Part shown: piece after piece, positions 55,254 through 64,000 of the stretch
Numbering within the stretch: the first letter of the stretch is position 1
Layout: each line of letters opens with the position of its first letter
NCBI GenBank assembly: GCA_032768795.1
Contig: CP136497.1
Coordinates: 870,501 to 934,500, forward strand
Length of the DNA stretch: 64,000 nt
Source: Tremella fuciformis
Taxonomy: Eukaryota; Basidiomycota; Tremellomycetes; Tremellales; Tremellaceae
Direction: 5' to 3'
Program-made: the position numbers and the translations under genes
Notes under the pieces: generated by a model
What the model was told of the DNA's origin: nothing
Databases searched by the model: none
Seen by the model: only the letters and a program-made list of their open reading frames with translations

Positions 55254-56621
55254 CTACAGCTGATCTTGGAAGGGTCTAGGCCATGAAATCCATTCTGACA
55301 GCGCCTCCTGCCCAAAGATATCCGTTGCAGTGCGAGTCTGCGCATATTCCTCGATAGTCTTGAAATGTACCCGACTCATGATTTCGTCTGCGTTCGAGGT
55401 CTCCCTCTCGAGATCCGAGGGGCGTGCCGTCGGGACGGCCAGCTCCTTCCGAATGCCTTCGACCAGAATCTTTTGGACGGACTGTTGCAGGCTCTCTTTG
55501 AAGCGATCGGTGATATCGGTCGTAGATGAACGGGCCTTTAGAGAGAGTAACTGGGCTCGGCAGGACCCCGCCTCAACAAGCAAGACCTTCAGAGGCGAGG
55601 AACCAGATGCAACGACGAGATCGACCGCTAACTTGTCGATAATAGAGCGAAGAGCAGTACCGCGAGCCACCATTTGGGCCGCTGTCTCTCCGTTAAGTGG
55701 ACCGAAAAGACGATGTCTTTCCTGCCCGGTGGGCGCGGGCTCCCAGGTCTTCGAGTTCCGATAGGGGCGGAAGACAATCTCCAGGTCTCTTAGCTTCTGG
55801 GAATAAGTGAGGAGGTCATGCAGCCAAGGAATGGCATTGTCGTCCATGTCGATGGGCTTCTCATTCGGGTGGATGACCAACGTGATCTTGAGCAACTCCG
55901 AAAGCATGGACGGGTTCAGCCCGTGCGCTGCCGGGATCCAAGGGGTGGGACAGCCGACAAGGACGAGGTGTCGAGGGCGCAGAGGGATCAATATGGGACA
56001 TCCGCCTTGCTGAGGGCACACTGACCAGCCGCGACTGGTATTGATACCCCCAAGAACCAAAGTTTCGAGGTTCGGCATCGGGATAACGTTCCCAAATAGG
56101 GGTGGGGCAACGGCACAAGTGTGTACATGAACAGTATCGGGCGTATGAACTCGATGTTTGGCGACATGAAGGGCATGGCTGTCCAGCTTGAGTATCTTGG
56201 TGTACGCGAACAGCCGGACTCTGAAGTGGGACGGGTAGATACTGCCCAAGCCTACCAAAGGCAAATGTGCATTGAGTGCCTTGACCGATATGTTCCGATA
56301 CAGCTCCTCGCCCACCACGTCTAGAAAATCGACGTTGACCGACAGAAGTAACGCGAGGTTGGCCGGAGAGCAATATTGGATGACGTGGCGGAGCACGTCG
56401 TGCGGTAAGTCGGCGCAATAAACATCTTTTCCATCTGCCCCTCGGACTCGGACCCCAGCTTCGATACCATCCCCTCGAACGCGGCGGAGTTGTTTGGGCA
56501 AGTACGGAAACTGAAGCCGGCGGTCTCCGCGCTTGGCAAGCTCGGGCAGCCACATCCAGTCAAGCTGATCTCCCCCGGTCATTTCCTCCTCAGCACCGAT
56601 GAAGTACCCCATGTTGACCAT
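55254..56621 (-). CDS. F-box-like protein, single exon
   Basis: A 455-codon uninterrupted frame, rare in this intron-rich window. Start at ATG 56621 (MVNMGYFIGAEEEM). An F-box-like segment at about residues 70-115 reads DLPHDVLRHVIQYCSPANLA and VNVDFLDVVGEELYRNI. The rest shows a leucine-rich pattern (LETLVLGGI, RHLVLVGCPTPW, LRDLEIVFRPYR) that could be degenerate LRRs, as in many basidiomycete F-box proteins. Such proteins usually select substrates for SCF ubiquitin ligases; the target is unknown. Tandem with SLX4, 210 bp upstream of its start. Confidence 0.6.
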   Translation of the reverse strand: MVNMGYFIGAEEEMTGGDQLDWMWLPELAKRGDRRLQFPYLPKQLRRVRGDGIEAGVRVRGADGKDVYCADLPHDVLRHVIQYCSPANLALLLSVNVDFLDVVGEELYRNISVKALNAHLPLVGLGSIYPSHFRVRLFAYTKILKLDSHALHVAKHRVHTPDTVHVHTCAVAPPLFGNVIPMPNLETLVLGGINTSRGWSVCPQQGGCPILIPLRPRHLVLVGCPTPWIPAAHGLNPSMLSELLKITLVIHPNEKPIDMDDNAIPWLHDLLTYSQKLRDLEIVFRPYRNSKTWEPAPTGQERHRLFGPLNGETAAQMVARGTALRSIIDKLAVDLVVASGSSPLKVLLVEAGSCRAQLLSLKARSSTTDITDRFKESLQQSVQKILVEGIRKELAVPTARPSDLERETSNADEIMSRVHFKTIEEYAQTRTATDIFGQEALSEWISWPRPFQDQL

Positions 56622-57245
56622 GCGCGCGCAAACTTCTCGTCAGCCACAGCCTGAGGAGATGTCCGCTCATCTCTAACCGAGAGAGAGCAGCTTTATCTAC
56701 AGAGCTTACCACAGAGGGTTTGCGATACTATGTTTTACCGTTGCGAGACCACAAGAGCGTCTGTAGAGGAGGATTTTGAAGGCACAGCGATAGGAAGACG
56801 GAGTAACTGTCAGGAAGATCATGACTTGCGACCATTCACTATAGATCTGTCCCCCCCGGTCAGGCGTTAGGTCTCGCCCTCGACGAGGGTCCACTGTTAG
56901 TAGGGATGTATCATCAGGTCTCACTTGTCACAGGGCGCAAGTCTGTCGCCCTCGTCCATCAGCGAGAAAAGAATGGGACTCAGAGCTCCAGTTGAAAATA
57001 CACGAGTTGGTCCAGACGACTGTCCCCTGCGACCACGTGGTGTCCGCGCTCGAACCTCTCGGAAGCATTTTTAGCCGGAGTGTCCACCCTGCCTTCTGAC
57101 GCCGTCGCCGAGTGAAGACATGCACAGCACAGCATCCATATCGACCACAAGAGGATGAGAGGGAGAGAGCATGTAGACTCGATACGACATTGACAGCTTG
57201 CACTTGAACAGGTAGTCTGTCAGACTCATCGTCTTGCAGCGCGTC
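56622..57245. other. Divergent intergenic region
   Basis: About 624 bp between the F-box-like gene and the CNH-like gene. A 170-codon frame on the minus strand (56928-57440) overlaps the first exon of the CNH-like gene and has no recognisable content. Nothing else supported. Confidence 0.5.
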
Positions 57246-58890
57246 ATGGAAGACGAGGACCGTATTCTCGGCGTCGAAGGTCAAGAGGGTCTGCCGAGCT
57301 ACGAGCAGTCGGTCCATGTTGCTCCCGATGAAGAGGGGGACAGCCAGATAGGCGAGAGTCAAGAAGGAGATGAAGGACATGGGTCTACGTCGAGATTTAA
57401 TCGATGGCGAGGCTGGGGTGAGTAAAACACGGCCAGGCATTTAGGGGCAAAGCTGATTGGTAGTGGAGAAACGGGCACTTGAACGGTACCCCGAAGGCGA
57501 AGACCGACAAGCTCGAACGGAAGCCCGGCGTGCCGCAGCCCCAACACCGCCACCTCTTTCTCCAGTCCGCATATCCCATCCGCCGCCCACCTATGCGCCG
57601 CCCATCGTACCGAATGTCCCACTACCGCCTACAGACCTATGCCGCGTTGACTACCCATTCGATCCTGCAGGCGCTGAAGCCTTGGACCGCAGCGCGCCTC
57701 ATGCCCAAGCTGCGATCACTTGCTGCCTTCCGCTGCTCGACGGCAAGCTCGTGCTGCTCGGCACGCCCGAGGGACTCGTTGTCGTCTCGCATAACGTACG
57801 GCATGTATGGTCGGGCCTAGGCGTATGGGCCATCCGAGTTCTGTCCGCCACAGGGGAGGCGGGCAAAACGCCCCGGGGGGCTGTTTTGCTTCATGTGGGA
57901 GGGGATGGCAAGAAGAAAGGGGCCGAAGCAAGAGTATGGAAGCTGGAGTCGCTCGCCTCACTCGCCCGGTGGTCAGCGACGCAAGATGCTGCACACGGTG
58001 GGATCGACCTGAACCCGCGCTCGAAAGGCAAAGGCCGGCCGCGGGACGCTGGCACCGAGGCAGGTTTAGCGGAGGCATGGGCGCGGGACTTCGTCACCCT
58101 GCCGACTAAAGATGTTTTGAGTGTTACCAGCACGATTGGGACCGAGATTCTCGTTGCGGCGGGCACGAAGGAAGCGATTATTCTTTATGCCGGCGGGCCG
58201 ACATCGACGAGTGCGTACGCCCTCAAGGGAAGCAAGAGCTTTTACCTGCCCTCAGCAGCGGCACACATGGGATTTATCAGCCTCGCCACGCCTGTAGTGA
58301 ATGACGACGGGGACTGGGAGAGGGATGAGATTGGCTTAGGCCTCTTCGTGTCGTTTGGCCACAAGGCGTGTCTCATACGAATAGCCGATAGCACCGTGAC
58401 CGACTTGGATATCGGCCAGCAGGGAAAGGTCTGGGCACCCGTACAGCGCCTCAAGCTCCCCTCGGGCGAAGTGGCGATCCTGACTCGCGGCACGGAGTCC
58501 TTCGTATACGCAGCACCTGTTCGAATACCGTTCGACCACGCCAAGCCAATTGTCGCCGTTCCGTGGCACGAAGCGCCGCTGTCAATATGCGCGCGAGAGA
58601 CGTACGAGCCCGAATCTGCGTCGCCCTCCGGCATCGTGCTGCGCTTGACAGCTACGAGCAGCGGCATTGTGCATACCCATAAGATCAACCTCACTACTAC
58701 TGGACAATATCGCGGCACACCAGTGCCGGCTGCAATTGGACGTGACGCCAGACTGCTGAGCAACGGCTGGGAGGCACTTGGGGAGCGGGGTGACGATGAG
58801 GGCATGTACGTCAGCGTCAAAGAGGGCGATAAGGACTGGAGGGTCATACGGCTCGAAGCAGCGGTAAAGATGGGAACATCATTGAGATAG
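57246..58890 (+). CDS. CNH-like beta-propeller protein, function unknown
   Basis: Exon 1 (57246-57417) begins MEDEDRILGVEGQEGLPSYE; splicing of 57418-57463 joins RWRG-W to VEKRALERYPEGED. The protein has about 530 residues. An acidic N-terminus with a PSYEQS motif (short PY-like site) and a Pro-rich stretch (PPTYAPPIVPNVPLPP) could bind WW-domain proteins. From about residue 120 the pattern CCLPLLDGKLVLLGTPEGLV resembles the first strands of a citron-homology (CNH) propeller. Later strands repeat the pattern (TEILVAAGTKEAIILYAGG). No membrane segment. The gene converges with MTFP1. CNH assignment is by pattern only. Confidence 0.6.
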
Positions 58891-59064
58891 AAATCGCATA
58901 TTGTACTTCTACATGATGTCTTGCAGATCTACTGATCTACCTTCACCCCTCCTGCAGCCTACAAGCACTGTCCCAAGCCGAACGAATGATCGCATATGCG
59001 CCACAAGTCGTTGCGTTCGGGCGGACACTGGACTGCAGCTTGTCCTCAGAGCATCAGTCAACGC

Positions 59065-59889
59065 CTAGAGCTCGCTCTTCGGCACCGGTGCTCCCGGATG
59101 TTGGCTCCTGAAGTATTGCTCCTCGATCTTCTCAAACGCCATGTCGACAGCCGTCTCAACCTGGAAGTCAGCGCCTTCCTACGCGAAAGACTGCTGAGCA
59201 GGCGAGACACGCTGCGAAGACTCACCGGATGGTCGAATAGATACGGCAAGGCCGGAACGATACCGATTCCCACCATGGTCGGCCCCCACCGTTTCAGCGT
59301 GACATTGCTGCTCTTCGCAAACTGCTTCCCGGCCTGCTTCACAGCGGTATGGATCGTGAATGCCGGCAGTGCCATCGAGGCGATACTCTGGAAGACAGAG
59401 CGCTTAACAGCGACCATGGTCAATCGAGTCGGCTCCGACATGTTGGCCGCTTCTAAAGGAGAGGGGCCGAGCTGGGACGACTTGTACGTCGTCCATGATA
59501 CGTCTCCGACGAGATATGCCCACGAGACGCCATAGGCGGCGGTGACAATCCAGGGCGGCACGACCGGCCGGAATGCCTCGCCCACGTCGGATGCTGGTTG
59601 TCAGCTTCCCATCAACATATCGGCAGCTGAAGGCTTACTGTATGCGGTGTAGCGGCTGCCTGCTCGCACGATATCTCGCGCTCGTCTGAGGTACGCGGCT
59701 GCTAGTCAGCTCTAGCTGCTGCCAATGATCAACAAGCTGACCGTATCGCATGTTGCTATCTGTCGTGTCGGCATTCTCGATAGCCAGCTCTTGCAGCTTG
59801 TTCTCGGCCTTGTTCTCGAGCGACTTGGCCTCCTGCTCGGTACTTTGCGCGACGGCGCTCGCTGTGGGAGGCTTGATAGACGTGGGCAT
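59065..59889 (-). CDS. MTFP1: Mitochondrial fission process protein MTFP1/MTP18
   Basis: Inner-membrane protein of the Mtp18 family, implicated in mitochondrial division. Start at 59889 (MPTSIKPPTASAV). After a coiled N-terminus splicing gives YAAAYLRRARDIVRAGSRYT, then SDVGEAFRPVVPPWIVTAAY, matching the family's YxxEVGEAFRxxVP block. Hydrophobic segments WIVTAAYGVSWAYLVGDV and SIASMALPAFTIH and a GPTMVGIGIVPALPYLFDHP block follow as in MTFP1. The last exon reads VETAVDMAFEKIEEQYF and ends KSEL* at 59065-59067. Introns near 59160-59225, 59595-59637 and 59702-59744. Divergent from PMT4 (275 bp between starts). Confidence 0.85.
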
Positions 59890-60164
59890 AGTTGCCACTG
59901 CTGAGTAGAGAGGTAGTGCCAAGAGTCGAATTGCGAACTGCTTGCGCCGAAGACCGTCGTCATTGGCGCCGAGACAACCTCCGAGCAACGTCCACGTGGT
60001 ATTTAGATGGAGGGAGCATATATGGCGCTTTGACTTCTGTCGCGTCGACGACGTCTTGCACAGGTCCACCGCGACCATTCTGGACAAAGCAAGAAGCAGT
60101 CTCCAGCATCGGCTCTCGGGCTCGAGAAACAGAGGCAGGACAGTCGCAGGACTGGCTCAACATC

Positions 60165-62759
60165 ATGTCTTTGGCTCGAAAACGCAGGACGGGCGGGACC
60201 GAGTCACCGCTGCCGCATTCCATCTCCCGCAGCGTCTCCGAGGATGACAAGGTAGGTCTCGGTGATGAGCAGCCGGTAGTAGCGATTGGTTGCTGACAGG
60301 TTAAGCGCCCACGACTACCACCAAAACAGCGGCCGGACTCCAGTGTAGAGCGGCAAGAGCGCCTGACATCATGGGCCGTCGCCACGGCACTCACCGTCCT
60401 GGCATTCATCGTCCGCTTCTACCGTATAGGCCACCCGGATCAGGTCGTCTTTGACGAGGTGCACTTCGGGGCGTTCGCCGGGCAATACCTGCGGCGGGAG
60501 TACTACTTTGATGTCCATCCGCCGCTGGCGAAGATGCTCAATGCGCTCGGGGCGTACCTCGTAGGCTTCCGGGGCGACTTTGGCTTCGACAACATCGGGG
60601 ATAGCTACACGTTGTCAAAGGTAGGCGTGACTGCGCATGCCCATAAGGAGAGACGGGCTGATGGCAGGTGCCATACGTCGGCATGCGATCTTTCTGCGCT
60701 GTCATGGGCGCCGTGACCGTCCCCGTGGTATATGCGACCATGCGCGAGTCGGGCTACCCCATCGGCATCGCCCTCTTCTCGGCTATCCTTATCCTCTTCG
60801 ATAACGGCCACGTCACGCAGACTCGGCTCATCCTGCTCGACGCTGCTCTGGTGCTCTTCATCGCGCTGTCGGTGTTTGGCTATGTCAAATTCCACCAACA
60901 ACGATACCGCGAGTTCTCGCGGCCCTGGTGGGGCTGGCTCTTGTTCACGGGCCTCATGTTGGCCTGCTCGCTCGGATGCAAGATGGTCGGATTGTTCACG
61001 TTTGCCACGATTGGCTTGGCCGTCTTGTGGGATCTGTGGGAGATCCTGGATGTGAAGAAGAACCCCGATATCGCGAGTTCCGCTCTGGTGAATGTATGCT
61101 CAGCTCACATACAGAAATACTTCTATCGCCACTTTGGCTATCGTGCGGTCGGGCTCATCCTCTTCCCCTTCATCATCTACCTATCGTTCTTCTGGATCCA
61201 CTTCAAGATTTTGATCTACTCGGGTCCAGGCGACTCGTTTATGTCTCCCGCATTCCAAGAGACATTGCTGGGGAACGAGCTGCTCCTCAATGCGCAGGAG
61301 ATCCGCTACTACGATGTCGTTACGGTCAAGCATAAGGACACAAAGCAGTTTCTCCACTCTCATCTTGAGCACTATCCGTTGCGGTATGAGGATGGTCGTA
61401 TTTCTTCCCAAGGTCAGCTTGCTTCACACTTAGGGTCCACACAAGCTGATTCACAGGCCAGCAAGTGACATGCTACCCTCATAACGACACAAACAACCAC
61501 TGGCAGATTCTTCCCACGAAAGAGATCCCTGATTCTGGGCGAGGCCGCGTTGTACGACACAACGACATCATCCAGCTGCGCCATGTCGGATCCGATACTC
61601 TGCTTCTTACGCATGATGTGGCGTCGCCGCTCATGCCTACAAACCAGGAGTTCACGACAGTTGTGCCTGAAGACGAGGAAAGGCACAACGACACCCTCTT
61701 CCAGGTCTCGCTTCTCGACGCCCATCCGGGTGAAGCATGGAAGTCGTTGTCCGGCCACTTCAAGCTAATTCATGTTCCGACAAAGGTTCTGCTCTGGACC
61801 CATCCGACAGCATTGCCAGACTGGGCTTTCGGCCAGCAGGAGGTCAACGGAAATAAGAATATGGGGGACAAAACGACCAGCTGGTTCGTCGAGGACATCA
61901 TCGAAGACGGTCAGGGACACGATTTTAAGAATCGCACAGTGCACGTCGAGCCGAAGAAGGTCAAGAGCAGGAACTTTATCAAGAAGTTCGCCGAGCTGCA
62001 GATCTTGATGCTGCAGCACAACGCTGGTCTCACATCGGACCACCCGTACGCGAGCAACCCGATCGAATGGCCGTTCTGCCTGAGTGGAGTGAGCTTCTGG
62101 ACCGAAAGCGAGACGCAACAGCAGATCTACATGATTGGTAACATTTTGGATTGGTGGATTACGGCCATTGCCGTTAGCGTGTACATTGGCATCGTGCTCG
62201 CCGACCTGCTTGCCCGACGCCGCGGTCTGGACCCGATCGAAGACGGTCAGTAGCAGCTTAGGGCGAGGTTGAAGAGTCTTACTGATCCAAAGGCATCCGG
62301 AATCGTCTGTACCGCAATACCGGCTTTTTCCTTGTGGCTTGGGCCTTGCACTACTTCCCCTTCTTCCTCATGGCCCGCCAGAGGTTCCTACACCACTACC
62401 TGCCCGCGCATTTGGCCGCGTGCCTTGTCGCCGGGTCGGTCCTCAACTTTATCCTGGTCGAGGACGTCAACTATCCCGTGTCGGTAGCAGGACTCAAGAC
62501 GCGCTTGAGACCTGCCGTACGGGCAAGGATGAACACGGTGGCGTGGGGAGTGACCCTCGCACTGGTCGCGGCGGTCGTTGTCATGTTCCTCTGGCTGGCT
62601 CCGTTGACATACGGCATCTCGTAAGTCTCGTCGAGTCACCCGACTGTTTCTCACGCTGACGAGCAGGATGTCTGGCGAGGAGGTCAACGCCAGGAAGCTT
62701 CTTTCGACCTGGACACTGCACTTCGAGGCCAAGAAGACATATGCCCTAGAGGACTAGTC
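60165..62759 (+). CDS. PMT4: Protein O-mannosyltransferase, Pmt4/POMT1 subfamily
   Basis: ER enzyme that moves mannose from dolichol-phosphate-mannose to Ser/Thr of secretory proteins. Start ATG at 60165. The catalytic loop VVFDEVHFGAFAGQYL with its Asp-Glu pair, then FDVHPPLAKML and FDNIGDSYTLSK, is present. Further blocks are LTQTRLILLDAAL-type (here HVTQTRLILLDA), GPGDSFMSPAFQETL and QVTCYPHND. Three MIR motifs span about 61330-61960, and C-terminal membrane helices follow (WALHYFPFFLMARQRFLHHY). The GPGDSFMS and TLLLTHDVASPLMPTNQE segments place it with Pmt4/POMT1 rather than Pmt1 or Pmt2. Introns near 60252-60299, 60617-60667, 61094-61112 (uncertain), 61411-61457, 62136 (uncertain), 62246-62290 and 62622-62667. 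Stop TAG 62757-62759. Confidence 0.88.
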
Positions 62760-63495
62760 TCGAATGAACAAAAGAGCATGAAGGCATAGATATATCTGCA
62801 CGATGCATCAGGAACGAGCAAGGTGCCTGACTTTACTGATGGTGTCTTCACTGGTAAGAACTCAAGCTGAGACGATGGCGGGGAAAGCGTGCACCCGCTT
62901 GACGGGAGGAGGGCGGAATCGGCCCAAGCCAGGCAGGTGGACTAGCCGAGCAGGCCGGGGTCGGGCGCAGTAGACGGCGTCAGCGTCTGTCCGGCGCGAG
63001 TGGCGCCGGGTTTTCTTGGCGTGCGCACGGACTGTCTTGATTGGGAATGCCGCAGTGTATGGGGCAGGCCCAGCCGCGACCCGGTGGGCTGTGGGGATGT
63101 TGTAAGACGGCATTGGTATTGCTGTGATGTAGCGAATGTGTGGCGAGTGGGCAGTGGTGCAGCGGCGAGTGGCGACTTGACGCCTTGAGTGATGGTTGTT
63201 TGATGTGAGAGCTGGAAGGGAGACTTATGTACTGCAGTCGATGCGGCTTGCCGCCACGCGCCTTCTTCGCACCACACAGGAGCGTCATGTGCCATGCAAG
63301 AGAAGGTGGGAGACGAGAAGTATCGCCAAGGAGGCAATTCCTTTGATTGTATTGATATGATATGCAACGACCATGACAACGATCTGACACCTGAGAAGCT
63401 GGCGCTGCTACATGCCCCACGCAAGCCTGGGACATTCCAAAGGGAAGACGACATACACCCCACACTCTGCTCACTACCTACCGCACTAACCCGCC
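62760..63495. other. Intergenic region downstream of PMT4
   Basis: About 735 bp. Several overlapping open frames lie on the minus strand. One starts with ATG at 63113 (MPSYNIPTAHRVAAG) and runs 83 codons to 62862 with a basic middle. It could be a small gene, but there is no family match or clear splice support. No repeats seen. Confidence 0.35.
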
Positions 63496-64000
63496 TCACC
63501 TCACACGCTCCCACACAACCTCATCCAGCACCTCCTCCTCGCCCATCGCAGCGCCATCCTCGCTCGCACTGCCCGTGCTCTCCTCACTCTTCATGCCCGC
63601 CTCGGACCGCCCATGCCCGCCGTCGCTCATCGTAGCTTGCGCGAGGATATCCAAGAACTCGCGCAGCGTGCTGAGGTTCGTGCGCGCCTGGATCTGAGAG
63701 CCCGGACCCGGCTTGGGCGAGCCAGTGCCGGCTTTCAGCGCGGGGACGGTGAACGCAATAATGAACGTCCCTGTGCGGTTCGAGATGGTCACTGAGAACA
63801 AGGCGCCGTGGCCTACTATCAGATCTCCACTCCATGCGTGACTGATGATAATGGCTCACCGTTCCAGCCGGACCAGTCGCGCACATCAACAACCCTGCCG
63901 ACGCCGCCCTCAGACTCGGGCAAGACCCGTAATCCCTCTTGGCGCTTCTTGAACAAACCCCGGTCGATCGGCTGAGCAATGAGGACCATATCGTCAAACA
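63496..64000 (-). CDS. Unrecognised gene, C-terminal part, cut by window edge
   Basis: Not recognised. Two exons are visible on the minus strand. The right one, entering from the edge, reads DDMVLIAQPIDRGLFKKRQE and then RVVDVRDWSGWN. An intron (about 63810-63857, GT-AG) joins it to GHGALFSVTISNRTGTFIIA. A Pro/Gly-rich linker (SPKPGPGSQIQARTNLSTL) and a helical segment (REFLDILAQA) follow. An acidic tail ends VLDEVVWERVR* at 63496. The phases match and the join is convincing, but no known domain was identified from this fragment. Confidence 0.6.

Noticed and set aside
56928..57440. A 170-codon minus-strand frame upstream of the CNH-like gene
   Set aside because: It overlaps exon 1 of the CNH-like gene in antisense, and its sequence looks like random translation.
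62862..63514. Overlapping minus-strand frames after PMT4 as a gene
   Set aside because: No family signature, no clear splice pattern and three competing frames; kept only as a possibility in the intergenic note.

Overview
The window is nuclear DNA from a basidiomycete fungus, most likely a Tremellomycetes-type yeast. Genes lie close together on both strands and are cut by many short introns of roughly 35-90 nt. Many introns carry a CTGAC or CTGAT branch motif almost touching the acceptor AG. Gene content is eukaryotic throughout; no operons, CRISPR arrays or recognisable tRNA/rRNA genes were seen. The assignment to Tremellomycetes is an inference from gene structure and from MYO2 and IKS1 lying near each other, as members of the Cryptococcus mating-type locus do.

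Left part (1-35.4 kb), mostly conserved housekeeping genes: the 5' end of ATG7 (autophagy E1), class V myosin MYO2, kinetochore NDC80, a PLP-dependent decarboxylase, the IKS1-type kinase, retromer VPS26, proteasome lid RPN6, PP2A regulator TAP42, an unrecognised gene, cohesin RAD21, a SHPRH/IRC20-type SNF2-RING protein, eIF2 gamma, a tiny four-exon complex I subunit (NDUFB2 type) and SEACIT/GATOR2 subunit WDR59.

Middle part (35.4-47.2 kb), the accessory region: two copies of an intact Tc1/mariner transposon (DD34E transposase, perfect 30-bp inverted repeats, TA duplications) that look identical line by line. They lie in the same orientation 4,740 bp apart and flank a syntaxin-6/Tlg1 SNARE gene and a MATH-BTB gene. 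Each sits less than 100 bp upstream of a host start codon. To the right is a block of four unrecognised, small, multi-exon minus-strand genes, then a two-membrane-segment protein that may be a nucleoporin.

Right part (48-64 kb): WDR5/Swd3, an NADPH oxidase of NoxA type, SLX4, an F-box-like protein, a CNH-like beta-propeller protein, the mitochondrial fission protein MTFP1/MTP18, a Pmt4-type protein O-mannosyltransferase, and the 3' part of an unrecognised gene running off the right edge.

The most notable features not explained by the gene list are repeated GC-AG introns (donor GCGAGT or GCAAGT) that are forced by conserved protein frames, the fresh transposon pair, and a 21-nt transposon subterminal sequence found again alone at 47.08 kb. 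Most intron-exon models were built by eye from conserved protein frames, so inner boundaries can be off.
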